From Flavobacteriales bacterium (GTDB lineage: Bacteria > Bacteroidota > Bacteroidia > Flavobacteriales_D > Crocinitomicaceae): 64,000 bases of DNA. Positions 8,865 through 17,418 of the stretch are shown here, piece by piece (position 1 is the stretch's first letter; each line of letters begins with the position of its first letter). The notes beneath the pieces are model-generated. The model worked only from the letters and a program-made list of their open reading frames with translations, was not told the origin of the DNA and searched no databases. The DNA is taken from NCBI GenBank assembly GCA_947491305.1, contig CANLIL010000005.1, forward strand, positions 1 through 64,000, written 5' to 3'. The position numbers and the translations under genes are program-made.

Positions 8865-9740
8865 CTAATATCCGTACTTTTTCAATTTATTTTCCGTTGA
8901 ACGCCAATCTTTATCCACTTTCACAAACGTTTCCATAAACACTTTTTGATCGATGAATTTTTCAATTTCTAATCGCGATTCACGTCCAATACGTTTCAAC
9001 ATTTCTCCGCCTTTACCAATTAAAATTCCTTTCTGCGAATCACGTTCAACTATTATTAATGCACGTATTCTAGTAATGTTTGGTTCTTCAAGGTATTCTT
9101 CAATTTCAACTTGACAACTGTAAGGCACTTCTTTGTCGCAATGAATAAAAATCTTTTCACGAATGATTTCTGACACAAAGAAACGCATTGGTCTGTCAGA
9201 CAATTCCTCTTTATCGTAATAAGCCGGATTTTCAGGAACCAATTCTAAAATTTTTGCCCAAACAGAAGCAACATTGAAATCATGTAACGCTGATACAGGA
9301 TAAATTAACGCATTAGGCAATTTCTCTTGCCAGTATTCGTAACGCTCAGTTACTTTTTCTTGATCACTTAAATCTATTTTATTAATCAAACACAACACGG
9401 GAACTTTCAATTTTTGAATTTTCTCCAATGTCTCTTTGTGATTCATTTCATTCTCTTTCGTATCTGTAATAAAAATTAATACATCCGCATCTTTGATGGA
9501 GGCATTCACATAATCCATCATTGCTTCGTGCAATTTATACGCAGCATTAACTACTCCTGGTGTATCCGAAAAAACAATTTGATAATCTTCATCATTTACG
9601 ATACCAAGAATTCGATGACGCGTCGTTTGCGCTTTTGATGTAACGATGGATAATTTTTCACCTACCAATCGATTCATCAAGGTAGATTTACCAACGTTTG
9701 GACTACCAACAATATTTACGAAACCAGATTTGTGAGTCAT
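8865..9740 (-). CDS. era: Ribosome-associated GTPase Era
   Basis: GTPase that binds 16S rRNA and helps 30S maturation. The G1 motif is [13 protein letters not shown]3 is DTPGV and G4 is NKID; a KH RNA-binding domain follows with the ERDSQKGILIGKGG signature. The length of 291 aa is normal. A perfect TACCTTTG -7 box lies 17 nt upstream. der follows after 170 bp of repeat-like DNA, so it is not clear whether the two share a transcript. Confidence 0.97.
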   Translation of the reverse strand: MTHKSGFVNIVGSPNVGKSTLMNRLVGEKLSIVTSKAQTTRHRILGIVNDEDYQIVFSDTPGVVNAAYKLHEAMMDYVNASIKDADVLIFITDTKENEMNHKETLEKIQKLKVPVLCLINKIDLSDQEKVTERYEYWQEKLPNALIYPVSALHDFNVASVWAKILELVPENPAYYDKEELSDRPMRFFVSEIIREKIFIHCDKEVPYSCQVEIEEYLEEPNITRIRALIIVERDSQKGILIGKGGEMLKRIGRESRLEIEKFIDQKVFMETFVKVDKDWRSTENKLKKYGY

Positions 9741-9757
9741 TTACTGAAATTTAGGTG

Positions 9758-9765
9758 CAAAGGTA
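9758..9765 (-). promoter_or_regulatory. -7 promoter box TACCTTTG before era
   Basis: Perfect TAnnTTTG on the minus strand, 17 nt before the era ATG. Confidence 0.6.
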
Positions 9766-9828
9766 CGGAATTTTTTAGGTAATCGAACGTGTTATTTAAA
9801 CATAACAAGCACTCTAATATGGAGAAAC

Positions 9829-11430
9829 TTAATGAACATTTAACCATTGTTCAACTTTCAGCGCATCGCTGGAGTAAATGAGGCGGTAGCGTTGGCCTGA
9901 TTTTAATTTTTTACACGTAAAATTTTCTGATGAATGCTTATTTAATTTTCCTCGAATTTTTCGATTTAACACGGTCGTTCCATCTTCTTTTTGAATCGTA
10001 ATTACTGAAATCCCATCTGTTAAATTCATAAATTGAACATTAACTTCATGTTGGAAAACATCTGCAAAAACTTGCAACTGCAAACCATTATTACTTTGAG
10101 TATTCAATTGATCGTTCGATTTTTCGGGAGATTTAATTAAATAAACAGGATAAATAAATGCATTTGCATGGCTTTCATTTCCAGTATTGGTCCAAAAAAT
10201 GGCAGCTGCCGAACTTTTTATGCCGCCAAAAACGTATCCCAACAATAAACTATCGCTCTGAAAGTCATCAATTAATAAAATACCATTAGCTGATTTTGGC
10301 AATAAAGGATTTGGAATAAATTCTGATGCTGCGCCCAAATAACCTGGCATATTTAACGGATTTTTATATTCTGCTAACGCACCGTTTGCAGCAACACTGA
10401 TTCTAGAAATGGTTGAAACAAATGGAACATCTGTATCCATAACTAATGATGATAAACTATCATAATAGTTCGCGATACCTCCGAAAAACAAAAAATGCTG
10501 TTGCTGTTTTTGACGATCAAATAAGGAAACAGATGCACAATGGTAATGGTTGTAATACTGTGCAAATCTTGGAACCGCATGTATTGCTGTATCAGCAATT
10601 TCAATTGCATTGATGTAAGGTATGTCTAAATCTTCTTGAAAAACACCCGAAAACGCAATTATTTTTTCTGTTCCGTTGCGATCTATTTGCGGTAATACAT
10701 TAAAATCTCTTCGGTGCATCAAGTCTTGACTGTACAAACTATCTAAAAAGCGGTATTTCAAATGATGATCTGAAAATCCTAATTCAAAAATTCGAACTTG
10801 ATTGGTATACGTTTGTTCAAATGTTGGGTTATTCATCGGATTATACCTTCCGTCAAAACGATGTCCACCAATTAAATAATACAATCCATTCATGCGTTGT
10901 AATTTCCCACCTGTTACCGCAAATTTCTCATCATTCATCTGATGAAATTGTTCGTTTTTCAATGGAATTCCCGCAACAATTGACTGCATTAATTCTGAAA
11001 CATTGAACGCAATTATAGAAGGAAAAGTAATGTGATCATTTTTTATAGCGCTAAAACCATAACCACCAATTAAATACAAGATTTCACCCTCTTGGTAAAA
11101 CTCCATGTTCGTTGAAGAAAGTTGTTCTTTCAACGCTGAACTTAACAAGGTGTCCGGCATCGACCATTGTTTTTTCGCAATTGGATCAATTACAATCAAC
11201 AGCGTATTGTGTCCTGCTTTATTGAATGCTGCCCAAGGCTGTCTTCTATGCAATCCGTCTAAACGCCCGCCAATGATTAACCATTTTCCATCTGATTGTC
11301 CAAAAGAAAAGGACTGTAAACCGCCTAGTTTCTCAATTTTAATAGCATCTAATCCAATGGAATAGTTAAACACTTGCGTAAAACTTAACGAAGTAGTTAG
11401 AAAGAGAAAAATAAAAATAAGAAAACGCAT
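9829..11430 (-). CDS. Secreted Kelch/propeller-like protein of unknown function
   Basis: A 533-aa protein with a clear Sec signal peptide (MRFLIFIFLFLTTSLSFTQ). The body has several YLIGG / FLFFGG-type strands (IIGGRLDG, LIGGYGF, LIGGHRFDG, FFGGIANYYD) spaced as in Kelch-like beta-propellers. The last 80 residues (VFADVFQHEVNVQF to the end) resemble a short beta-sandwich of the kind seen in T9SS sorting domains, but the usual PNP motif is missing, so secretion by T9SS is only possible. It is transcribed alone from a perfect TACTTTTG box. No enzymatic motif was recognised. Confidence 0.7.
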   Translation of the reverse strand: MRFLIFIFLFLTTSLSFTQVFNYSIGLDAIKIEKLGGLQSFSFGQSDGKWLIIGGRLDGLHRRQPWAAFNKAGHNTLLIVIDPIAKKQWSMPDTLLSSALKEQLSSTNMEFYQEGEILYLIGGYGFSAIKNDHITFPSIIAFNVSELMQSIVAGIPLKNEQFHQMNDEKFAVTGGKLQRMNGLYYLIGGHRFDGRYNPMNNPTFEQTYTNQVRIFELGFSDHHLKYRFLDSLYSQDLMHRRDFNVLPQIDRNGTEKIIAFSGVFQEDLDIPYINAIEIADTAIHAVPRFAQYYNHYHCASVSLFDRQKQQQHFLFFGGIANYYDSLSSLVMDTDVPFVSTISRISVAANGALAEYKNPLNMPGYLGAASEFIPNPLLPKSANGILLIDDFQSDSLLLGYVFGGIKSSAAAIFWTNTGNESHANAFIYPVYLIKSPEKSNDQLNTQSNNGLQLQVFADVFQHEVNVQFMNLTDGISVITIQKEDGTTVLNRKIRGKLNKHSSENFTCKKLKSGQRYRLIYSSDALKVEQWLNVH

Positions 11431-11446
11431 ACAATACTATTTTTCA

Positions 11447-11454
11447 CAAAAGTA
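11447..11454 (-). promoter_or_regulatory. -7 promoter box TACTTTTG
   Basis: Perfect TAnnTTTG on the minus strand, 16 nt before the ATG at 11430 of the propeller-like gene. Confidence 0.6.
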
Positions 11455-11561
11455 AGGATAAGAGTTGGATTAATTTTACAAATCCTATCGCTGTGTAACC
11501 TGTGTAACAATCGGAATCAAATTGAATACCCAACTTTGTGTTCAATTCAAACACGAAGGAT

Positions 11562-11768
11562 ATGAAGAAAAATTTAGGCAGTACAGACAAAGTCATTCGA
11601 TACATTTTAGCAATCGTATTTATTTTAATAGCATTATTAGGCAACATAAATGTCGTCTTACGCAGTGTGTTATTTTCAGCTTCAGCAGTTTTAATCGGTA
11701 CGAGTTTACTTTCTTTTTGTCCATTGTATGCGATTGTTGGATTAAAAACTTGTAAAAATGAACAGTAA
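11562..11768 (+). CDS. DUF2892 (YgaP-type) small membrane protein
   Basis: A 68-aa protein with the DUF2892 pattern: MKKNLGSTDKVIRY followed by two hydrophobic segments (about 15-31 and 33-51) and a short C-terminus with SFCPLYAIVG. DUF2892 forms the membrane part of YgaP-type rhodaneses. It stands first in a run of sulfur-handling genes, which supports that link. An upstream in-frame ATG at 11538 would add a charged tail; ATG 11562 fits the family N-terminus better. A CAACTTTG box lies about 23 nt upstream. The rhodanese-thioredoxin gene starts 43 nt after it. Confidence 0.85.
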   Translation: MKKNLGSTDKVIRYILAIVFILIALLGNINVVLRSVLFSASAVLIGTSLLSFCPLYAIVGLKTCKNEQ

Positions 11769-11785
11769 AAATCAATTAAAAAACG

Positions 11786-11793
11786 TAAATTTG
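11786..11793 (+). promoter_or_regulatory. -7 promoter box TAAATTTG
   Basis: Perfect TAnnTTTG 18 nt before ATG 11812. It suggests that the rhodanese-thioredoxin gene can be transcribed independently of DUF2892. Confidence 0.5.
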
Positions 11794-11811
11794 AAACACA
11801 ATAATTTACGT

Positions 11812-12540
11812 ATGAAAACACTTTTTTTCACGCTTTCTTTGCTATTATTTGCCTGTGGCGGAACCAACTTAACGGATGGAAATACAGCTAATGCGCAGCA
11901 AACTCAAACCAATTTGTCAGCGAAAGAATTTTCAATGAAAATGGAACAAACTCCAAGTGCGCAGATTATTGATGTAAGAACTCCCGGAGAAGTTGCAGGT
12001 GGCTTTATCAATAATGCGGTTAACATAGATTACAATAGTGCTGATTTTACAACAAAAATAAATCAATTAGATAAAAACAAACCAACATTTGTTTATTGTT
12101 TAAGCGGTGGGAGAAGTGGTTCTGCAGCAGCTCAAATGCGTTCTGACGGTTTTAAAATCGTTTATGAATTAACAGGAGGAATCATGAAATGGAATGCTGC
12201 TGGTTTACCTTTGGTGACCAAAAATCAAGCACCTAAAAAACAAGGTATGACCTTGAACGACTTTAATAAACTGACTTCTTCCGATAAACTAGTTTTGGTC
12301 GATTTTTATGCTGAATGGTGTGCGCCTTGTAAACGAATGAAACCATATTTAGAAGAAATCGCAAAAGAAATGAATGCAACGGTCGAAGTCATTAGAATAG
12401 ATGTTGATCAGCATCCTTCATTAATGAAAGAATTAAAAATTGAAGAATTACCTGTTTTAAGAACCTATAAAAATGGCACTTTAACTTGGGAACACAAAGG
12501 CTTCATTGAAAAAGCAGAAGTTGTTAAAAAATTAAATTAA
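11812..12540 (+). CDS. Rhodanese-thioredoxin fusion lipoprotein
   Basis: A 242-aa predicted periplasmic lipoprotein (lipobox LLFAC, Cys15) with two domains. Residues 35-135 form a rhodanese domain with the sulfur-carrying Cys96 in VYCLSGGRS. Residues 145-242 form a thioredoxin domain with WCAPC (Cys170/Cys173). A plausible role is moving sulfane sulfur and reducing the persulfide, outside the cytoplasm. The frame is open to an ATG at 11758 overlapping DUF2892, but that start would bury the signal peptide, so ATG 11812 was chosen. The MBL-fold persulfide enzyme follows after 16 nt. Confidence 0.88.
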   Translation: MKTLFFTLSLLLFACGGTNLTDGNTANAQQTQTNLSAKEFSMKMEQTPSAQIIDVRTPGEVAGGFINNAVNIDYNSADFTTKINQLDKNKPTFVYCLSGGRSGSAAAQMRSDGFKIVYELTGGIMKWNAAGLPLVTKNQAPKKQGMTLNDFNKLTSSDKLVLVDFYAEWCAPCKRMKPYLEEIAKEMNATVEVIRIDVDQHPSLMKELKIEELPVLRTYKNGTLTWEHKGFIEKAEVVKKLN

Positions 12541-12556
12541 TTACTAGTTTACTCTT

Positions 12557-13969
12557 ATGAAAATCGAACAAATCTATACTGGATGTTTAGCACAAGGTGC
12601 TTACTATGTAATAAGTGAAAACGAAGCGTTTATCATTGACCCATTACGTGAAGTTCAACCATATTTGGAACGCTTGAAAAATGATGGTGTAAGCTTAAAA
12701 TATATTTTTGAGACACATTTTCATGCTGATTTTGTTTCAGGACATTTGGATTTGAGCAAAGCAACTGGTGCGCCAATTGTTTTCGGACCAAACGCACAAC
12801 CAGCTTTTGAAGCTATCGTTGCAACAGATGAGCAGATTTTTACGATTGGAAAAGTAAAAATTAAAGTGTTACACACACCAGGTCATACCATGGAAAGTTC
12901 AACATTTTTATTAATCGATGAAAACGGTAAGGAAGTTGCGATTTTTTCAGGTGACACCTTGTTTTTAGGTGATGTTGGTCGACCAGATTTAGCGCAAAAA
13001 GCAGCAGACATGACGCAAGAGCAATTAGCTGGTTTATTGTTTGATAGTTTGATGACTAAAATAATGCCTTTGAGTGATGATATCACTGTTTATCCTGCAC
13101 ACGGAGCTGGTTCTGCATGTGGAAAAAACATGATGAAAGAAACGGTTGATACCTTGGGCAATCAAAAGAAAATGAATTACGCCTTAAACCAACCAACTAA
13201 AGAAGCATTTATTGCAGCTGTTACGGATGGTTTATTGCCGCCTCCTGCCTATTTTGGTTTCAATGTTGCCATGAATAAAAATGGCTATGAAAATTTTGAA
13301 ACAGTTAAGAAAAAAGCAATGACTTCTTTAAGTCCTGACGCATTTGAAACACTTGTTGAAGCTTCAAGTGCCTTGATTTTAGACACTAGAGATAGCAATG
13401 CTTTTAAAAATGGTTTTGTGCCTCAAGCAATTAATATTGGAATCAAAGGGGATTTTGCTCCTTGGGTTGGCGCATTAATTGGTGATGTGAAACAAGAAAT
13501 TGTATTGGTAACAGAAGCTGGAATGGAAGAAGAAGTTATTACGCGTTTAAGTCGTGTTGGATTTGATCATGTATTAGGTTTCTTAGAAGGCGGATTTGAT
13601 GCTTGGAAAAATGCTGGTAAAGAAGTTGATACGGTTCACCGAATCTCTGCAACAGAGTTTGAACAAGAATTCAGCGCGGAAAATTCATCCGTAATTGATG
13701 TTCGAAAAGAAAGTGAATATACAGCTGAGCATATAGACAATGCTTTTTGCAAACCTTTAGCTGATATTAATGATTGGACAAAAGACATTCAACCAAATGA
13801 ACACTTTTTCCTACACTGTGCTGGTGGTTATAGAAGTATGATTGCTGCAAGTATTTTACAAGCGAGAGGATATCGAAATTTCACAGAAATAGAAGGTGGT
13901 TTTAATGCGATTGCAAAAACATCCATTCCAACATCGGATTTTGTTTGCCAAAGTAAATTATTGAACTAA
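12557..13969 (+). CDS. MBL-fold persulfide dioxygenase-like protein with two rhodanese domains
   Basis: Residues 1-250 are a metallo-beta-lactamase fold of the ETHE1/persulfide dioxygenase group, with THFHADFVSGH as the metal-binding motif, HTPGHT, and FSGDTLFLGDVGRPDLA. Two rhodanese domains follow. The first (about 270-350) has VTEAG where the catalytic loop should carry cysteine, so it is probably inactive. The second (about 360-460) has an intact HCAGGYRS loop with Cys421. The family oxidises glutathione or protein persulfides to sulfite. The gene sits between the rhodanese-thioredoxin gene and a TauE/SafE exporter (3-nt gap), which would remove the sulfite product. Confidence 0.9.
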   Translation: MKIEQIYTGCLAQGAYYVISENEAFIIDPLREVQPYLERLKNDGVSLKYIFETHFHADFVSGHLDLSKATGAPIVFGPNAQPAFEAIVATDEQIFTIGKVKIKVLHTPGHTMESSTFLLIDENGKEVAIFSGDTLFLGDVGRPDLAQKAADMTQEQLAGLLFDSLMTKIMPLSDDITVYPAHGAGSACGKNMMKETVDTLGNQKKMNYALNQPTKEAFIAAVTDGLLPPPAYFGFNVAMNKNGYENFETVKKKAMTSLSPDAFETLVEASSALILDTRDSNAFKNGFVPQAINIGIKGDFAPWVGALIGDVKQEIVLVTEAGMEEEVITRLSRVGFDHVLGFLEGGFDAWKNAGKEVDTVHRISATEFEQEFSAENSSVIDVRKESEYTAEHIDNAFCKPLADINDWTKDIQPNEHFFLHCAGGYRSMIAASILQARGYRNFTEIEGGFNAIAKTSIPTSDFVCQSKLLN

Positions 13970-13972
13970 TCA

Positions 13973-14767
13973 ATGCTTATTGCTGGGTACTTTGCTTCCA
14001 TTTTAATTGGGATTTCACTTGGATTAATCGGTGGCGGTGGTTCTATTTTAACCGTGCCTGTATTATTTTATTTGTTTAAAGTTGACCCACTTTTAGCAAC
14101 CGTTTACTCTTTGTTTGTAGTAGGAACAAGCAGTTTAGTTGGGACTTTTCAAAAAAACAAAGATGGTTTAATTGAATACAAAACTGCAGTTCTTTTTGGA
14201 ATCCCCTCAATTTTAACGGTTTTTATTACCCGAAAATTGATCGTTCCCTTAATTCCAGACTCTCTTGGTGCAATTAATGGATTTGAAATAACAAAAGCCT
14301 TTTTAACGATGTTATTTTTTGCGAGCTTAATGATCGCAGCGTCATTTTCAATGATTCGCACTAAAAAAAGACAAGACAAATCAGAACAAGGTCAAAAAAA
14401 TTATATTAAAATCGCCATCCAAGGATTGTTTGTAGGAATGATTACAGGATTGGTTGGCGCTGGTGGGGGATTTTTAATTATACCAGCATTAATCCTTTTG
14501 TGTCATTTACCGATGAAAAAAGCAGTTGGAACGGCCTTGCTTATTATCGCTGTCAATTCGCTTCTAGGATTTTCAGTTGATTTTTATAGCGGTGTAAAAA
14601 TTGACTGGACCTTACTATTATCCGTAACAAGTTTAGCTATCGGAGGGATTTTTATCGGTAATATGCTCTCGAAAAAAATTGATGGCAACCAACTCAAAAA
14701 AGGATTTGGCTGGTTTGTACTTTCAATGGGTGTTTACATCCTTTTAGATTTATTACTCCACAAGTAA
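13973..14767 (+). CDS. TauE/SafE-family sulfite/anion exporter
   Basis: A 264-aa integral membrane protein with about eight hydrophobic segments and the two family repeats: GLIGGGGSILTVPVLFYL near residue 20 and GLVGAGGGFLIIPALILL near residue 160. Members export sulfite, sulfoacetate or related anions. Its position 3 nt after the persulfide dioxygenase-like gene suggests sulfite as the substrate. Its last 15 bp overlap the end of the convergent beta-helix gene. Confidence 0.9.
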   Translation: MLIAGYFASILIGISLGLIGGGGSILTVPVLFYLFKVDPLLATVYSLFVVGTSSLVGTFQKNKDGLIEYKTAVLFGIPSILTVFITRKLIVPLIPDSLGAINGFEITKAFLTMLFFASLMIAASFSMIRTKKRQDKSEQGQKNYIKIAIQGLFVGMITGLVGAGGGFLIIPALILLCHLPMKKAVGTALLIIAVNSLLGFSVDFYSGVKIDWTLLLSVTSLAIGGIFIGNMLSKKIDGNQLKKGFGWFVLSMGVYILLDLLLHK

Positions 14768-16513
14768 GCGCTGAACAACTTGTTCATTGTTTTGATTACG
14801 TATGATGATAGAATACAAACCTGGCTTCAATTGAACTTTCCAATTGTAAATTCCTGTATCAAATTTAGCTGCATAACACACACTACCTGAACTCGTCACC
14901 ACTTCCATCCCAAATACTTTTGAACTAAAAAAGATATCGTCATCACTTTCTACAGGATTTGGTGTAATGCTATAATTTTCTGAAATAGTCTGAACCAAAC
15001 CCAAACTACCATCCAACCCACAAGTTCCAGCCGTAAATTCATTTAATAGGAAATGATCTCCAGCAGCTATTCTTCCTGAATTCATCGTTGATGGGAAACC
15101 AATTTTGGACCAATATTTTGGTAAAATAAAACTTGGGCGTTGTAGGTAACAATAGGAAACATCTGATAAACTCTGTGTTCCAGCTGGTGTTACCACATTT
15201 TTATTATTATTGCCGAATTCAAAATGATTACCTCCTTGTAAGGTATAATTCACTGAGCTGAACGGGAAACTGGTGTTTGGAATTTCATTGCCAATAAAAT
15301 TTTGACCGGGTGAAGTGTTGTCACTAAAAAAGATTCCCCACAAACTCGCCCTATTTCTAAAAAACGTATTGTTTGGACCATTTCCGCCATGCGAATTATC
15401 GATGACAATATTTTGACCATCGTTTTGTTCAAACAAATTAGCAAAGACATAATTTCCGTGCAAGACCATATCACCAGCCGAATTACTTGGTAAAAACACA
15501 CTTCCAGTCCAGTATGGATTGATGGAATAATTGTAACAAAACACATTGCCGTTAGCTCCTGCTTGAACAATCATTGAATGGCGTAAATGATTGAAAATAT
15601 TATCGTAAACTCGGCATTCATTCGTGCTGAATTGCAACATAACACCATAACCTCTTCCTCCTTCACCGTATTCAAACGCGTCTTTGAAATAACAATTATT
15701 GATGGATAAATTCGAACAATTACTCGCTTCGATGTGTGCAAAAGTTGTATTCTCAAACGCAACACCCTTCACCCACGAATTGACAGTATATTCAAAACTG
15801 ATATTACTCGATTGTTCGGGAGCTGTATTGTCAATTCGTTCAATCTTTAAACATTCAACACCTGTATTTTTTACAGGAACAATTCGACGAATATATGGTG
15901 TACGTTGCATTAAAAAATCCATGCGCATTTCTGATGCCAACGTCAAGTAATTTGCAGAAATTGCAGTAATTTGCGTTAATTGTCCTACACTTCCAGCAGC
16001 CCAAGCCGTCGTTGTTAAATCCATATCATTTTGCTTGAGTTGAATCCAATCTCCAACCGAGAAAGCAGCTGCATTTGCAACAGAAATTTGATGAGTTCCC
16101 TTTAATGCAGCTTGTGTTAAAGAACTTGTATCGCTCATAGGATAACCTGAAGCATAAAATGAATGTCCTGTGTTTTGGTGTTCAATTCTAAATGTTGTTT
16201 GATCTGAACCAGCTCCTCTGATGATAAAGTTACTTCGCAAATAAATCGGTATAGTAAACAAATAAGTGCCTGCTGGAAAATAAACAATTGTTGGACCTTG
16301 ATAAGCAATCATCAAGGAACCTAAAGGATAATCATTTGGTGTAACACCATCTGCAACAAAACCATACGTTGAAGCATCCACAAACGTAAAACCTTGTGTT
16401 GTTGTGTCTTTTATTCCTGCCACTTTCCAATCAACTGAACGTTGAGGTGGAAGGATTTGTGCAAAGGAATAAGTAATAAAAAATAAAGGCAGAATAAAAA
16501 TGAGCTTTGACAT
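14753..16513 (-). CDS. Secreted right-handed beta-helix (pectate-lyase-like) protein with T9SS-type C-terminus
   Basis: A 586-aa protein with signal peptide MSKLIFILPLFFITYSFAQ. Residues 40-110 (DASTYGFVADG, VYFPAGTYLF) match the N-terminal cap of pectate-lyase-superfamily beta-helices; the middle carries many N-rich turns (SINNCYFKDAF, VYDNIFNHL) typical of parallel beta-helices. The end (ITPNPVESDDDIFF to GLYSIIIRNQNNEQVVQRLLVE) fits a type A T9SS sorting domain. No catalytic residues were assigned, so it may be a polysaccharide lyase, a hydrolase or a binder. The frame is open to a TTG at 16534, but that lies within the promoter, so ATG 16513 is the start. Confidence 0.8.
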   Translation of the reverse strand: MSKLIFILPLFFITYSFAQILPPQRSVDWKVAGIKDTTTQGFTFVDASTYGFVADGVTPNDYPLGSLMIAYQGPTIVYFPAGTYLFTIPIYLRSNFIIRGAGSDQTTFRIEHQNTGHSFYASGYPMSDTSSLTQAALKGTHQISVANAAAFSVGDWIQLKQNDMDLTTTAWAAGSVGQLTQITAISANYLTLASEMRMDFLMQRTPYIRRIVPVKNTGVECLKIERIDNTAPEQSSNISFEYTVNSWVKGVAFENTTFAHIEASNCSNLSINNCYFKDAFEYGEGGRGYGVMLQFSTNECRVYDNIFNHLRHSMIVQAGANGNVFCYNYSINPYWTGSVFLPSNSAGDMVLHGNYVFANLFEQNDGQNIVIDNSHGGNGPNNTFFRNRASLWGIFFSDNTSPGQNFIGNEIPNTSFPFSSVNYTLQGGNHFEFGNNNKNVVTPAGTQSLSDVSYCYLQRPSFILPKYWSKIGFPSTMNSGRIAAGDHFLLNEFTAGTCGLDGSLGLVQTISENYSITPNPVESDDDIFFSSKVFGMEVVTSSGSVCYAAKFDTGIYNWKVQLKPGLYSIIIRNQNNEQVVQRLLVE

Positions 16514-16531
16514 ACAAATAATCGTTTGGTT

Positions 16532-16539
16532 CAAAGATA
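16532..16539 (-). promoter_or_regulatory. -7 promoter box TATCTTTG
   Basis: Perfect TAnnTTTG on the minus strand, 18 nt before ATG 16513 of the beta-helix gene. Confidence 0.6.
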
Positions 16540-16702
16540 GATGAAATGAATGAATTGAAAAAATTAGGAAATACTAACCCATCATTTCGATTAGATCACT
16601 TTTATTGAAAATAAGTTCGAATTAATATGGAAAATTTATTTTTAACATGAAATAACAAACAACTTTATTAAGCTATTTTATACAATATGTAATACTATAA
16701 TC

Positions 16703-16879
16703 CTAATTGCTTGTTCTATATTTACGGTAAAAATTTCCGAAAATAATCAATGTAATAATTAGCCCAAAACTAGATTGATTTCTATCTAATTGAAAAAATT
16801 GATCTACCAAAAGATAAGCCATGGATAAACCGATAATCATGAAATGCAAAGACTTTGCTGTTTTTGCAACAAAATGCAT
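16703..16879 (-). CDS. Possible small membrane protein, start codon uncertain
   Basis: A 58-aa frame from ATG 16879 reads as a coherent membrane protein: SLHFMIIGLSMAYLLVDQFF, then GLIITLIIFGNF, ending RKYRTSN. Hydrophobic sequence continues in frame upstream (ITALIITSIAAVIFIV) as far as an ATA codon at 16925-16927, just after an in-frame TAA. No ATG, GTG or TTG was found in that extension. Either the real start is non-standard or a former ATG became ATA. A TAAATTTA promoter-like box lies upstream on the same strand. There is no family match from memory. Confidence 0.35.
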   Translation of the reverse strand: MHFVAKTAKSLHFMIIGLSMAYLLVDQFFQLDRNQSSFGLIITLIIFGNFYRKYRTSN

Positions 16880-17198
16880 TACAATAAAAATAACCGCTGC
16901 TATTGAAGTGATAATTAATGCTGTTATGTTAAATTAAATTTTGATTTAAATTTACAATTATTTAATTAACTCAGCAAATTATTTTAGAAAAGTTAAAATT
17001 TACAACATTGCAATATTGTAAAGAATTCAGCTCTATCAAGCATTTCAGTCTTGATATTACATCTTTTGTTTATTAAATCTCTTTTCTTAATTAAATTTAA
17101 TAAAAAACTATAGACCAATGAAGAAGTGTATTCAACATATATTAGCTATAGTTTATCCTGAAAAAGTTTGAATTTTGTTGGCTGAGAATCTCGAATCC
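16880..17198. other. AT-rich gap without recognised gene
   Basis: Apart from the in-frame extension of the small membrane ORF (to 16933) and its promoter-like box, this very AT-rich stretch shows no ORF with family features. A weak inverted repeat (AACTATAG near 17105 against CTATAGTT near 17148) spans a 17-codon frame starting at 17118. Neither is supported as a feature. Confidence 0.5.
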
Positions 17199-17251
17199 AA
17201 AAAAAAGTCACCATTTCTGATGACTTTCTTTTTCCTTTGTAGCGGACACGA
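17199..17251 (-). repeat. Degenerate third copy of tRNA-fMet 3' end plus terminator
   Basis: Read on the minus strand, TTCGTGTCCGCTACAAAGG matches the 3' end of the intact initiator tRNA (TCGTGTCCCCGCTACAAAGG) with two bases lost. It is followed by the same hairpin GTCATCAGAAATGGTGAC between A- and T-runs that follows the intact gene at 17741-17776. The rest of the tRNA is gone. This fragment and the copy at 17419-17478 show that the locus was duplicated and decayed. Confidence 0.7.
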
Positions 17252-17383
17252 ATATCCTCCATTTCATTTCGGATGGACATTTTTGGTTTTATTATCAAAG
17301 AAAAGCGCAGCACGTTGCACGTGCTTACTTTTTTACATTCCTATTCGCTTTTAAAAGTAAACTTTCAACGCTTCTAGAAATGC

Positions 17384-17412
17384 AAAAAGCCAGTCATTTC
17401 TAACTAGCTTTT
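17384..17412 (-). terminator. Terminator-like hairpin after the tRNA remnant
   Basis: On the minus strand AAAGCTAGT pairs with ACTGGCTTT around an 8-nt loop, followed by T residues. It lies directly after the tRNA remnant at 17419-17478, where the intact tRNA has its own terminator. Confidence 0.55.
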
Positions 17413-17418
17413 CCTTTG

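Noticed and set aside
11444-11821. 125-aa minus-strand ORF
   Set aside because: It lies opposite DUF2892 and the start of the rhodanese-thioredoxin gene, both of which have clear family features; the minus product has none.
17118-17171. 17-codon ORF between short inverted repeats
   Set aside because: Too short, no promoter box and no conserved feature; the inverted repeat is likely chance in AT-rich DNA.
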